Notes: a model not told the origin generated them from the letters alone. A DNA stretch of 64,000 nt from Gymnothorax reevesii (GCA_029721435.1 CM056587.1:12545167-12609166), one strand, 5' to 3'. Shown: positions 1 through 15,214, counted from the first letter of the stretch. Numbers and translations are program-made.

Positions 1-409
1 CGCTCCCCGGATTCACCCGTAAGAGATTCACTGAGGGACGAGCCAATGCCCCGGAAGGTAAACCCGCCTTTGCGTAAGGTGGAGCAAAGGCCACCCAGCC
101 CACTAGTCCAGCAAGAGCCCCGGACTACAGAGCACCATGTCCAGGCTCCAACTAAACCCCCAAGACTCGCCAGACCCTCTCCTCCCCCCCGCAGTCCAGT
201 CTCAGAGCAAGAGTCCATGGAGGTTCAAGCACCACCTGCCCCCTCTGCTCCAAAACGCCCGATACCTGTGATTGTCGTGGAAGAAGAACCCATGGAAGTA
301 TCGGCTACCATGGAGGTGAAGGACAAAGTGACCAAGAAAGGCAAGGAGGGAGCACCACCCAAAGCCAGAGGCAAGGGCTGTCGAGCGCGGCCGATGTCTC
401 CTGAGCTAG
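1..409 (+). CDS. speg: speg exon 1 of window: Pro-rich linker (5' end off window)
   Basis: Frame 1 is open from the first base, so this is the interior of an exon that may start upstream. It encodes a Pro/Ser/basic low-complexity linker with PPSP, RPSPPP and RARPMSPE motifs and no folded domain. The Met at 46 is internal, not a start. The donor is G|GTGAGG after 409, leaving one base of a split Glu codon. Confidence 0.8.
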
Positions 410-3400
410 GTGAGGATATCAAGGGTGCTAACTTTGATTACCTGTTATTTGTTTGTGTTCATGAGTGCTGTTTCATGAGTTCAGCAATCAGAAAAAGAAG
501 GCTTGATGTGTGAATTTTGCACACATACTATATCCTGAATGTAATCAGAGAGCGCACAGAGACAAAATACAAGCGATTTTACTTCTCGAAAATTTCCCAT
601 AGTTTTGCGAAGGAGGAGGCTGTGTTAATGCAGCAACATCAGTGATACTTGTTGCCTTGGAAACAGAGGTATATTTTTGTTACCGTCACTCAGATGATAA
701 TTTGTTTTTTGTATGAACTGTAATACTTTTTAAATCGGAGTTGAATAGTTGGGTTGTTGCTGACCTGTTTGCGCAGAATCTTCGGATGACTCGTACGTCT
801 CTGCAGGAGAAGACCCACTGGAAGCTCCCATATTTGAGCTCCCCCTACAGGACACCATTGCGTCTGCAGGCAGTGATGTTCTGCTGTCATGCGTCATCGC
901 TGGCACGCCTGACCCAGAAGGCAAGATACTTCCCGCCATGCCGCCAGCTCACATGCAACCCCAATAGTCTGTTTTATCTGGATTTGAGGCTGGCAAACCC
1001 CTTCATTCTCCCACAGCTATCACCCAACATTGGCCCACATTCCTCCGATGCCATATATGTAGATGTATATCCCAATAACTACTGGAAGACTTTTGACCTT
1101 GTGAGCTAATGGTGCTGAGAATTGATTAAATTTTTTTTGTCCATTTGTCAAAATTCCATTAGGGTCAATAGGCAGAAAGTAACTGGAATGATTTACTTCA
1201 TGATGCACTGTAATCGAAGAGGCTGACAAAGAAACTCAGATAAACAATCAGCCCCAGAACAGACGTATGTAGTTATGAATTAACCCTTTCTCATCCTGCA
1301 GTTACATGGCGGAAAGAAGATGTGGAGATGAAGAACAGCACCACCCACACTGTGAAAGTGGAAGGAGAGCGGCACTCACTGCTCATTAAAAAGACAAAGC
1401 CCAGTGATGCCGGCACTTACTGTGTCACGGCAACCAATGAAGTGGGACGAGCCACCTGCACCGCCACACTCTTCGTACAGGCAGGTGAGCAATGCATACA
1501 AACTGCCTCAGACCTGAAGGGCATTTGCTGTCAACGACTGCTGTGTGTGTGACCTCATACCAAACAGATGGATATGCAGTATGGTATCTACCTGTCCTGT
1601 GTATGTGACCACCTACAAACAGGTGGATATATACTGTCAAGCACTTGTGTATGTGTGACCACATACAGAACAGATGGAGATATGCTATCCACCACTGCTG
1701 TGTATGTGACCACATATCAAACAGGTGGATATATGCTATCCACCAATCTTGTATCTGTGAGCACAGACTAAACAGAATGAGTGTGTGAGTGAACAAAATG
1801 TGCGCCCTGCGATGGATTAGTGAGCTGTATTTCGTCCATAGTCAGCTGGGATAGGCTGCTGCTCCCCTGCGACCCTAACGTGCGAAGAAATGGTATAGGT
1901 AGTGGATGGTTGGATGTAGTGAGGAGGTATACTCTCTTTTTAAAGAGGATGCACACTTACGAGCCAAAACATTGTGACTACTCACTGATGGTGCAAATAA
2001 CATTCATTCGCTCATAATAATGAGGGAAATGTGTTTCAACACGCAGTGCTTAACACGCTGCCGGGCGTTGGGCTTTGCAGCTGCAGACTGCCCATCGTCG
2101 TGCCCATTTCAATGTCTCAAGCACCTACAATGGGCACACAAGCATCAGAACTGGACCCTGGAGCAATGGAACAAGGTCTCCTTATTGGATAAATCCCATT
2201 TTTATTTACGTTGTGTACATCGGCAGCTATCTGTCCACAGTTTACATGGGAAACAGATGGCACCCCTCCAGGTTGCATGATGGGAGGAGGACAAGTTGGT
2301 GGAGGGAATGTGGTGCTCTGGGAAATGTTTTACATCAATTCATGTGAACTCCAATTTTACAGAGCTATTTTGGAAGCATGTAGAGTACCAACGGTACATA
2401 ATGTTTTGGCAGATCTGCTTATTGTATCTTAACACTGTACATCATTGGTAACCAGTGGCGTGTCGTCAGATGTCAGGAAGGCCTTCAGTAACATCACCCT
2501 TTCCCGCATAATAGCTCTAAAACTGTTTTTTGCGATCAATTTTGCCTTGATCAAACAATCAAACAATTTATTAACTGAACAACCACCACCAATGCATGAC
2601 ACATAATGATAAAGAAATGCTAATTACCAAGCGATCGCCTATTGGCTGTGTTGATATAATTGATGTGACTCCGCAAGGATGACAATCTGCGCGTAAATCA
2701 GAAACATTCGCCGACTTCACAGCAATTATTTTCGGCATCACACAGCTGTGCGTCGTACCTAACTACACACTTTAGCTGTTACTACATTCAGACAATAGAA
2801 CGGATTCTCATGGCTTATTGCTCAATGAGCCTCACAAATTAATTTACGCCTATCTGTGGTTTCACGTACTACATGAGCGTAGAAATTATAAAGATCAATT
2901 GATATTTTTTGTAGTAATTGATGTGCGGAAGAAAATGTATAACAAGGCCTTCGAAAGTAAATTAGACTCCCGTCGGTTCTACCTATCAGCCTGAGCAACT
3001 GTTGCGAATTGTAAGAGGTAAACTGCGAGGGGTGTAGGTCATTAAGTAGTGAAAGGCGAGGTTATTGCTGGCCGTGTGTTTCTGCCGACGGACCGCCACT
3101 GTTGGTAACTCACAGTGCTTAAACAATCACACCATTTCTCTTGGAATCCTAGCAAAGATATTGATCCTTTGGCACACAAAAACAGATATACACACATATA
3201 TGCACACATATACGGACACGCACGCTCGCTCACGGATCACACCCCCTTCCAACCACTTATCCATAAACCAACCTACTGCCTCCAAGTTACCATAGCAACT
3301 CTTAGGCTCAACTCAAATTGTTGAAGGCGTACTTGCCTCTTCATGAATTTCAAACAGAAACAATGCTTTTTATTCATCTTGCAAGGCAGCCTATATTCCC

Positions 3401-6400
3401 TACCTTCAAATCTACAAAGATAATCTTTTCTTCTCATGTGCTGGTGGTCATTACCCCAGGAAGTGGAGCTATTTTAATCTGTCAAAGGGAAGTGCTGAAA
3501 TTCCAATCATTCCACTTGTTTCACCAGTTTATTCATCGTTGTAAATTAACAAAGAAAATATTTAATTAATGTGTTCAACTGGGTTTGAGATAAAGAAATA
3601 TCTGTATCAGTCTCTGAGTTGCATTCATAATGCTAATCATGCTAATCACATTTGCACAAATGGCATAATGTTCCATTCAAACTAAGCCAGCTGCAGGAAG
3701 TGGCTTGATTATCAGTGTTTAATAGATGTAAGAGCAATGAGAAAATGATCTGAGTTAATTAACTGCAGTCAGGCATCTTTAGCGAGGAATACAATATTGA
3801 GTCCTTCATTCTGCAGAAAAACTCCTGGTTTTGTTTCCAAATTTCTTTATTGTATTTCTATGATATAAATGAATAAAGCAAAATATCATTAAAATGGCCT
3901 TTATAATGAGGAAAAGCTACAGCACAGCAACAAATGTTTGAATTCCAAGTTTTCATATAAAACCTTAAGCCATTTTAACAGTAACTCACTTAGTTATTGT
4001 ATTATTAGCAAATCAAATGATACTAGGGTACATCTATTAAGCCATTGATCGTGGCTGGAAGCAGTTTCTGAAAATAATTTGTAATGATCCAGCTTGTATC
4101 GTTGCAGACTGTGCCTGTGATATTTGGCAATAATTGTTTTTATTGTGTATATACGGCTAAGCTTCATTTGGTAGATGTATTATTCCCTGTCTTGCTTGTT
4201 GAGTATCGCTGGAATGATATTTCCTTGCTTCTCAGACACGTTTGTTTCACCTTTCTATAAATAGTGAAGGTGACGGGAACGGGACGCATTTCCTTGTTAG
4301 GAAGTGAAATGCAGACATGGCTTTCGTCACCACAATGCAGTAATAATTTCCTGTTTTACCACCTATCATATGATTAATGCCAATCCCTGGACCTTCTTAC
4401 TCCACCCTACTTCCTGAACACCTATTGTGAATCACATCAGTTCACTGTAAATCATTATTTATGTTTCTCAGTTATAGCGTGGGAACATTTATATGAGCCA
4501 GACAATATCGCTGATTACTGGGTTTCTTTTTGAATGAGCCATGCTTTATTTATACCCTTGACAAGATAAAAAGGAAATCACTGCTGTTATGTACCGAGGG
4601 ATGAAAAGTTTATGATTATTGCAGCACAAGGGCATTTGAGTCGAGTTTTCACGAGGATTTTTTTCTTGTTAGTCAATGTGTCCGGAAGGGATTCATTCTG
4701 CCGGTCAAATCTTAGAAACAACTGGTCACATGGGCCGTGGTGTTGGTATTTATACTCTTTAGGTTGATAATGTTCATTTTTGCTTTGTTACTGTCACTCA
4801 GTTCCCATTTCCATTTGCTTTACAATCATAAAATGTATTTATATAGGCTAATAATCAAGACTAACACATGCCTATAATGATCAAAAAATTATTAGGGACA
4901 AAGTGATTGCAACGCGGCTATATTTACGCGTGATGTGACACTATGAGGATGACGATAAATCGAATAACTGGGGAAAAAAAATGTAAAAGTTTGCTGAATT
5001 CTCTCATGTTTTACTTTTTATTTTGGGTTGTCTGTCCGGCTGTCTGGATGTCTGTCTGTCTCAATCTGTGAACAAGATATCTTCAGAATACATTAATTGA
5101 ATTCCTTCAACTTTGGTGTTAATGTCCGCTTGGACTCAAGGTTGACCTGATTAGAATTTGGTGGTCAAAGGTCAATGTCACTGTGGCCTCAGTTTTGTCT
5201 CATTGATTGTCCAGAATGCCTGGAGAGAATTTAGCGAAATTGTCCACATTCACTCAAGGATTGATTGGCTTTTGGTAGGGAAAGGTTAAGGTGGGAGTTT
5301 GGGGTCTTGTTATTGGACACAGGGAAAGGCCACATGCCCTACAACTACTAACCTGTGTATTTGAGTTTTTTTTTGTAGAGAGTCAGGGATTGGGCTGTTT
5401 AAACTGTCAGCATCATTCTAAAGATTCGGCATTGTCATTGTTTGTTCACAAGCTTTACATTGTAGTTGGTTTTGTTAAGATTGAGCTTCATGTTTTTGTC
5501 GTTGCACCATGAGACAAATCAGTGCTCTGTACTCCTTTGTAAAAATCGTCTGAAAATACACTGTTGCTCAGGAAGTTGGAATAAAAGATTTTTCACCCCT
5601 TTTCATGAAATAATTGCGACAGTATGATTTATTCTTGGTAGATAAAGTGTCAGAATATAAAATTATTCCAACTTTACGGGCAGCAGTATAGTTGAAGACA
5701 GCATTTTTCTCATAGGAAATTAATCTCTGAATCATGCATGTAAAAATAGTGATAACTTCTAATTGGCCAAAAAAACAACTCTTAAAATCTTTTATTAAAT
5801 TCCATCAAAGTTATCACCACATACACTGCCGCTCAAAAGTTTGGGATCACTTGGAAATTTTCTTGTTTTCCATGGAAACACACATGAAATTAGTCTAAAT
5901 AGGAAATATAGCAAATGAACAGAACATGCTGACATTGTCTGAGTTAGAAATAAAGATTTTACTGGAAAATGATGAATATGTACCTCAAATTTTGCCTTCA
6001 TCAAAAAAAACCCACCTTCACTGTTGATACCGAAACTGGTATTTGACGGGAACTATTTAGCGCAGCTGCTAATTGAAAACCTGTGAGGCGTCTTTGTCTT
6101 AAACTACACACTCTCAGATATTTATCTTCTTGCACAGTTGTGCATCAGGGCCTCCCACTCCTTTTTTCTGTCCTTGTTGGTGCCAGTTTGTGCTGCTCTC
6201 TGAAGGGAGTAGTTGCCAGCACGGTAAGAGATTATATGTTTTCAATTTCTCACATTGAATAGCCTTCTTTTCTAAGCACAACAATAGACTGACGGGTCTC
6301 TAAAGGAAGTTCTTCCTTTCTGGCCATTTTGAGCCTGTAAACAAACAAACAACTGCTGATGCTTCAGGTACTAAACCAACCTCAAGAATGCCATGCTCCC

Positions 6401-9400
6401 TTTTGCGCTCCCTTATTAGTTCATCGGTTTTCAGCTGTGCAACACATTTGCTGAAGGGTTTTCTAATGATCAATTAGCCTTATAAAATGCTTAACTTGGA
6501 TTAGCAGCCATACCAGGAGATTGATGCAGAGGACTGACGGTTGCTGATAATAGGCCTCTATGCAAAAATGTAGATCATTCTCTGAAAATGATCTGATTAA
6601 TTTTAATCATTTGTGAAATGGATAAAAATGTTTGTGAAATTGGAAAAAATATTTGAGAAATGCAGGAAAATGTATTTTCCTTTGGAAAACAAAGAAATTT
6701 GCAAGTGATCCCAAACTTTTGAGCAGTAGTGTATATTTAATGAGTCTGGACAAACATGGATGTAAACTGCAACTTGACTGGTCATTTCTGTGAGGTGTTT
6801 TAGATTGCAGCACTGTATTGTGACATGAGATGGCATTTGCTTTTTCAAAATGTTTTTTTTCAGTATTAAAGATACATTTAAAGGGGAAGATATCATAGGC
6901 GTGTCGAACTATACCAAACATTGGGGAAAAATGGCTTTGCTTACAATGCAACTAGCAAACAAAGTCTATGAGCTATACTTGTGCTCAGAATCCTTGAAAG
7001 ACACACCAACATGATGTGTTATCATTAATGGGAATAGAAAAATGCTTCATAACGTCATGATGCAATGAAAAATAATGCTATCGAAGTGGCTAAATTTGCC
7101 AGTCATTCAGTCAATTAGTCTAAGCACACAAATCGTCCTTGGGTTGCAAACGAGGCAAAGAAAATCATTGCAACTTCAAATAAATAAAGCAGTAAAGGTG
7201 AGATTATTACTGGTCTTTCATACCTTCAACAGTTGGCCAGTTTGTTCAGATGATACTGTTTAGACAGCAAGACAAAATCAATAAGCCTTTTAAGCTAAGC
7301 ACAGTTAAGCAAGAATTTTAATTTATCATTCTCTATTTGCCAACAAAATGCTCGGCTGCAAACTCGAAATCAAATTTACCTTATGTTTCTTAGCAACATG
7401 CCGTGGCCGTTATCCATGTGATTCTCTTCTCCTGAATCACCGCGACTTTGTAATGATGACTGTGGCACATACTGAGCACAGTTAGCACAGACTGACCCCA
7501 TTGTTTGACATTACATATACTTTTTTTAATCAGAGATTGTTATTTAGTTCTGTATGGCTCGTGTCTGAGAATACAGGACGGAGAGGCCCCTCCCATGCTC
7601 TGTTCTTCGCCTCCTGTGTGTGGTGTTGGGGATGCCCTTGATATTGGGGGGCCGCAATAGAGGGTGTGTATGCAGAGATGTAGTCACAGAGACACGGACA
7701 AACAGAACACTACTTGGGCACCCCACTATGCATGCAGGATAATTTATACTCCTGAGAGAGCTTCATTTGAGCAGTAAGAGGAGAGGTTCCCATTCAGAGT
7801 CTAGAATTCATTGTTTAATACTGCTGCTTGCAACCTGTTTCTAGATAAGATCCAAAATTCTCTCATCCCCTCACTGTGATGAACTGGATATTGAGCTTCA
7901 CTTTCGAAAAAAATTTTTTCGCTGGAGTAATCGTGACTCAGCTAAGATGCAAACACGTTTCAGTTCTGCTAAAATTCACTGACTCATACAGAAGACAGGA
8001 CTCTGCTATTAATGTTGGCATTGGAATTTGTGAGTGAGCCGCAAAGCTGAAGTGTAACATATAAAACCTGGTGCAGGAGACAGATTGGTTTAGAGATTGA
8101 GGGGTATACCCTTCATCTAGCTCTACCTCATTTCAAAGCCTCGCCCTCGCTTGTCACCTAGGAAACCATCCACCTAGTAAACTGCTTGGCCTTCCTGCAA
8201 AGCTCTGTCACCATGACGATAACTGGGGAGAGCATGGACCTCTGCTGCGTAGGTAGAAGCTGTAATATCTATCTCTGATTATCCCCCGCTGCACGTTTAG
8301 CGGCATTGGGCATTGGGCTATAGTATTGGGCTCCGTCCGTCCGTCCATCCATACGAACATGTAAAATTGAGGCGGCGGGGGATATTGCCATGTTAGTGGC
8401 AAACACTTGTTTTCATTCTGTTTTGTTCTCCTGAATAAAGATGAGCACTATCCATTTCCAAATAATGAAAACGCATTTTGCAATAAACAGCAATGCCCTC
8501 AACCTATGGAATCCTTCAGCGAAATGAAGTATTTACAGTGGGCTCCAAAATTACTGGCACCCCTGACTGGCAATGGACAAGCAGTTGTAATGGCCGGTGG
8601 AATTAGAAGGCCAAGTGCAAAGACCAGAGAGAAAGTGAGCAAAACGGACACAGTACAAACACAGAGAATAATACAGAGCCAGTGAAAGGACTCGCGCTTC
8701 GAAAAGATGTATAATAGTCCGAAACAAGGAAGCAGAGCGAGATAGAAAAAGGGAGTGGAAACTCCGATAATCAGAAGATAGAAAGTCATACAAAACCTGA
8801 CTACAGATATCTTCGGCTGTTGTGCAAGGCTAAACACAGACACTCTAGCGAAGGAGGTGTGCTGGACATCCTGCTTATGTAGAGTTCGGGGAGGCACCGC
8901 CCCAGCTCAATCAGACAGCTGGGTAAAGAATCCCATGGCCAAGGAATTCCATATTGTCCCGGGAGAGCCACAAAGAAAAGTCCAAACCACACGCACACCT
9001 CACAAACCATGACAACCGTACCTTAAAAAAAATTCAAAAAAATATATTTTTATGGAAACTCTGAATAAAAACATGTGAGAAATACTGTATGATATTAATA
9101 TTCCAAATGGAACCAACCAAAATCATTCACTGATTTAATCAAAGTTGAATTCCCTCCACATCATGGTTTTGCAATTAATGGCACCCTTAAAGTTTATAAT
9201 AAATAACTTCGACAAAAAATTAAACCATTATTAAATTCCACTTATTTAAATTTAATCTACCTTGTAAGTGTGAAGGAATTATTTTGTGCCCTTCTATCAC
9301 TTCCTGTTTTGCTGGGGTATATAAATGAGGTAACACACATGCAATATCCCTTTGTCATCCAGCATCATGAAGAAAACAAAGCATCTGTCAGCTCAAAAGA

Positions 9401-12400
9401 GGCAGGTGGCCATAGAGCTTCATAAATCTGGTAATGGCTACTAAAAATTCACAAAAGATTGAAAACACCACTGACGTCTGTCAGGGCAATTATTTAAAAA
9501 AAATCCCAAAGATATGGAACTGTTGAAAACCTCAAGGGTAGAGGACACAACTGCATTTTTCCCCCAGGATACTGAGGATGATGGTGAGAGAAGCAACAAA
9601 CTCCCCAAGAATCACTGTGAAGGACTTGTGGGCCTTGCTGGCATCTTGGAGTCACCAGGTTTCAAAAATCACCATCAGGTGCCACCTCCACAACCACTGG
9701 CCCTTTGGAAGGGTTGCCAGAAGAATGCCTTTTCTGACCAGTAGACACAGAGGCAAGCCAAACGAAATATTAACTGAAACAAGGTGCTCTTGTCAGATGA
9801 GACAATAATTGCGCATTTCGGTCAGATATAGCTTCGGCACGTATGGCATCGCAATGGAGATGCATACATTGAGAAGCTCCTCATACCCAAGGTGAAATAC
9901 TATGATGGTGGGTTAGTCATGTTTTAGGGCTGTTTTAAGTCAAGATGTCCTGGGGCACTGGTTAAGAGAAATAGCTTGCTGAATTCCAGCAAGTATCAGG
10001 ATATTTCGGCTGACAATCTGGGTGCCTCCACCAGAAGGCTGGGACTTAGCCGTAGGTGGACTTTCCAACAAGACAATGACCCAAAGCGCACCTCAAGATC
10101 CACACAGAAATGGTTCTGTAACAACAAAATCAACATTCTGCAATGGCTTGCTCTGTCGTCAGACCTCAATCCCATTGAAAAACTGAGTTGAAGCGGGCAG
10201 TTGATGAATCCAAGGATGTGAAGGATCTTGAAAGAATTTGCATGGAGGAATGGCCCAAAATCAGTCCAAATGTGTGCCTTGACCTTGTCAAAAATGATAG
10301 GAAAAGACTCCATGCTGTTATCCTTGCCAGAGGTGTTTGCCCTAAGCACTAAATGAAGGATGCCAATTATTATGGAATCTTGATTTTGTTGAAATGATTT
10401 TGTATTAAATACTGGTTATGATTTTGGTTGTTTCCATCAAAATACTAATGAACTAAGGTATTCCACACGTTGGTATATTCTCTCTCTCTGTAATTAGTTG
10501 TATATTGTTTATGTTTATTTTTAATTTTGTATCGTTTGTGCATTGCCAGTCAGGGGTGCCAGTGATTTTGGAGTCCACTGTACATGTCCATGCTGAGGAA
10601 CTGTTTTCAATTGAGCAAATGTATCTTTCGTGTCATTGAGGTGTTAGTCAATGTCATTTTCATCAGGGAACTGTGCTGCCATTAAGATACGAATTGCTCA
10701 GTCATTCAGTACGGTCAGCCTTTTGGTAAATCTATTTTATGATTGCTAATCCAGCCCAGTAAAGGCTGAGAATAATCAGGCATTAAGACTCGCGGATTCT
10801 GCCTGCCCTAGCTTGCACCCAATGGCCCATCTTTGCAGTATGATGCTCTTCACTCTGACCTTTGCCCTTTGACCCCATGCTCATTGTTTTTGCTTCCAGA
10901 GCCCAGGCAGGAAGCCCGCGGAGCTCTCAGTGTACCCATGGACTTGTGCAGCCCCATCACCTCCGATGAAGAGTACCTCAGCCCCATGGAGGAGGGCATG
11001 GATTTTGGTGGGCCAACATATCGACGGCCGGAGCCAAGAAAAATTGTGGATGCACGTTTTAGGGAATCTCCTTCCTTCCAGGTGAAAATTTTCATCCATC
11101 ACTCTATGAAGATTTGGTTCTTACTCCATTGAAGCATACACTTCAGCTGTATAGCACAGCATAAGCTCCATCTGCAGATTACCAGCAATGTAGTCAATGT
11201 AAGTGTGCCTATATTCACAGCGGTTGTCTCTCCTGAAACCTTTCATCGCCACATTTATTGTTATGCTTATGGGTTTCCTTTACAGGAAAAGCAAATCACT
11301 GGTGTAACAAAAAGTAAGCCCCTCGTAAATTTTGACTCCTTAAGTTTCAGAAACAGCAGTTTGAAAGCAGCACATTATTTTTAAGCCTTATTAAGTCTCC
11401 CTCCATTAAAAAGTAATGTAAATTTGATTTGAATTCTCCTGGGTGACGATAGAATCTTTGCGAATGACAGGTTTCAGCGATTAAAAATTTTTTGATCTAA
11501 GCGACTTACCTTTTTTTGTAATGTCATGAACAAACTAGTGACTATGGATTCACTGGACGATGAGAATTGGCACACGGGCTGACTCAAGTGGAATTTCAAT
11601 CGCAGCACTAACCGTATAGAAATTAAGCAGCTGATTGCCTTATTTGGCTTTTGCAGCTTTTGTCATAATCAACATTTCATAAAAAATGCAGAGAATATTT
11701 CTCATTGCCGTGGCGACTATTGGCGCAACTCCACTAGCTAGCCATGTTACCTAACAAAGGGCTTTTGGGCAGTATATGATTTAAAGTGCATCGCATTTGC
11801 TGTGCAACGTTAAAGCCCTCTGTTCATTATACTGTCACTGGCTTTTTTCTGCAGGTCACTCTGACTGATCAGGCTGTGATTGAGGGCCAGGAGGTGACCA
11901 TGTGTGTGCGGATGACGGGACAGCCCAAACCTATGATTTACTGGTAAAATGCACCTCCAAAATCAAATCAATAATATCCTTCTGGACATCCTGCTTTCTG
12001 TGGAAAGAACTGCATGTTCTCCGTGTTGTTTTTTATAATGCAGTATAATTGCTTGAAAACAAAAACGCTTCTTTCTGTGATTGGATTATAACAGGAAGTT
12101 CTGTCAGCCAGCTTGCTTGTAAACAGGTAATTGCAGTGTTAACAAACAGATAAACAATACTTTTGACTCTGAGACACACTATGGCCAACTGAGCTTGAGT
12201 AGAAGAGAGATGGGAATGTCAGGATATAACCAAAAACAGCAAAACAGCCATACCTCCTAAAACAGCAAACAGGGTCAGATGCTAATCCCAGTGAACATAT
12301 TTATGTTTAGGACAGACACCGGCTGTCATGCGGTCATGCCCATGGAAGAATGTACTTCAACCCCAAATCATAACAAATTGGGATGGTATTTTAAATTGAA

Positions 12401-15166
12401 ATTAGAAATGAGCAATGAAAATTTTTGAAATATTTTTGACTTTTATTGTGTTCAAAACAATTTTCAACATTATTTGTCATTTCCCTGCCTGAATTTTATA
12501 GTTTTTTTGTTTGTTTTTCAAACAAATACATTGCAATTTCTTGCAGGGCAGAATTTAACTTTTTGTTATGATGCCACTCTTTTTCACAACATTAAATATA
12601 TGTTTAAGGACGGAAGAGACAAATTTATTTGGCCTTTCAGGTGCAATTTTTTTCAATTTTTTTTCTTTAGATGAGCACAGTATGGACTCTGTTTTTGCGT
12701 TTTGAATTTCAAAATGCACTGCACGTTCTCTATTGGGGACAAGTCAGGACTGCAGGCAGGTCATATATGTGCCCACATCCTGCTCTTACACAGCCATGCC
12801 TTTCTAAGATGTGCTGAATGCTGTTTATGCTGCCTTATTGAAACCTGCGTAAGCAAACTGGAAAAGATGTGTTTTTGGAAGTAGTATATCTTCTTCCAAA
12901 ATGGTGCCTTCACGGAAGTGCAAGTTACCTTTGTCAATAGCACAACAGAACATCGCATTTGTACTTTTTGATGGTAGCAGTCTTGATGGTCCTTTTCTTC
13001 ATTGGTCCAGAGCGTCCTTTAAGCAGTGGGCAGGTGCTTACATGCACTAATTCATGCTCCATCTTGCTTCCAGGCTAAGGGACCGTGTGACCATAAAAAC
13101 TGCTGGCAGACACATTGTGCGCGAGACGGAGGATGGAACGTTTGAGATGAAGATTACATCGACACTGCGATCCGACATGGGAGTGTATACCTGCAAAATT
13201 GTGAATGAATACGGATCGCAGCAGTGTGAATGCAGGCTGGAGGTGAAAGGTGAGTGTGAGTATGGATCAAAGCAGTGGGGTTACTGGCTGGAGGTGTAGA
13301 ATTAAAGTGCAGCTGCTAGCTGGACATGAACAGAGAGCAGTGCTGCTGCAGGTCAGAGGTGAAGAGTGAGTGTTCATTGCCTTTTCGGTGGATCGCAAAA
13401 AAATGTCCAAACCTTGCTGAGAGTGGCGATAGAATATTTGCTTTGTGATACCGACTTGCTCTTTTAGCCATAGACTGCATATGGTCGATAGTTTCAGCAC
13501 ACGGAACTGGTTTTCCCTCTGCGGGTTCATTCTACAGGCAACACAAGTGAGTTTCACTGAATCCTTGAGTTTCCAAAGGGCCCAACTCCAAGGAGCACTC
13601 TCTTACAAGAAAGGGAAACATCGATTTATTTTTTGCTCATATGTTATGACCCATACATTTTTAGTTTATTTCTTTACAAGAGAGTGTCATTGGGATACTT
13701 TAGCCTGAAATTACAAGAGAGTTTCCTGTTTATTATTAGATATGCAGACCTCTAATTCATTGGGCCCTTTGGAAACTCAATGATTCAATTTCTGCTAATG
13801 TCTTTTTTTTGGAGATATAATCATATATGTTCACGTGAAGCAAATATAGTTGCTCTATATCATACCTCGACCCAGGTTTTCTTTGATGTGTTTACTTGAA
13901 GTGCACATTTTGACACAGAGAATTGAAACCTCCAGCACGTCAGCCATTCGCTTGCAAGTATTTGGCGAGAATGGCTGTTGCGCCACCGGCAGAAAGGTTT
14001 GGAAATTCAATTGTCATCCCTCAAATCAGAGTGCCCTGGAGACAAACATATCAAAATGCTGCTGGTTAGTCCTTGTGTGTTTGATTTGCTTTCAAATGGC
14101 TATGAATGAGCTGTACAGGTTCTTTTTGTAATTGTGCTTCAGTCACCTCACTGTTAAAGGAGTGTTTGCGATATTTTGTCCGTCTGCTGTACTTGGTAAA
14201 ATAGCACACTGTTGAGTGTTTACCACCAGCGAAAAACAGGGAAATGCTAAGAATGTGAAGCTAGTTCGATAAAAGGGTTCTGTGGCTGGCACTGCTGTAT
14301 AAAGAGCCTGACGGTGTTTATTCAGCTTTGTCTTGGCACACAGCACTACTGCTCTGACTAGTGGGGGAAGCCAAACCAGCCAAAGCTTCTCTGCATGACA
14401 ACCCTGCCAAGTGGGACCCCAAACTCGCTACGTCTCACTCTTTCTCTCTCATACCTCTCCCTCACTCTCTCTCTCTCTCTCTCTCTCTGTTTGCCTTCCT
14501 CTCATAATCAGAGGGCTGCATTTTGCTGCCAAATAAATATTTTTATATTTGTACTTCAAATCTGCTTGTTTACCCTTTTTTTCCTATTGGCACTTGCAAA
14601 ATTGATGTTGGCACGTACATTTCGAAATGCAAGCAAATCCTGCGCGCCTCTCCAATTTTCAGTGTTTTTAAATTTATTTTATTAAATGTGCTTTTCAGTG
14701 TAGTGTTTTCAAAGGCACCTGAAAGGCCGCACATTTTACACTTATATGTGGTATATTTGCTGTTTGGCCAAATTAGATGTCATAAACAGTCAGACCGGAG
14801 GATGCTGGTCATTATTACTCGCTCAGTCGTGTTGCCTGCCGTGTTTCTTTTGAGTCCCGCTCTTCGGTCGGTCATGACTTTACTGTGTCACTGCCGGGGA
14901 AAAATAATCTCTGGCTGTTTTCTGAGGGTGACGGATTTTTCCACGATTCAATCAGGGAGACCGATGTTCGATACACAAACCCTCCTGTTGTTTTACACTA
15001 GTCTGTAACACTAGAGGTAAGGTGGATACTAGCTCAGTTTATGTTCCCAGTTTTAAATAGTCAGTTACTGGAGAGGCGTCTTTCCATAGCAGAGACCTGA
15101 GAGAGCAATATACACAAACACGCAATCACAGACACACTGAAATCTGGAGCACTCTGGTGCTCTGAG

Positions 15167-15214
<48 letters not shown>

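Larger units (their letters stand above)
1485..10899 (+). other. Intron 3 (9.4 kb), repeat-rich
   Basis: Largest intron in the window. It holds a 51-bp minisatellite, Tc1-like relics at about 2045-2350, 5822-6733 and 8534-10582, and a perfect MEF2-type motif at 4255-4264. In mammals the short APEG-1 isoform starts in the exon that corresponds to the one after this intron, so an internal promoter could lie here (inference). The stretches 2430-5030 and 6735-8530 show no recognisable gene or element. Confidence 0.85.

Noticed and set aside
8499..8897. 132-codon minus-strand frame
   Set aside because: Lies inside the Tc1-like element or its nested sequence, overlapping frames on both strands, no recognisable domain.
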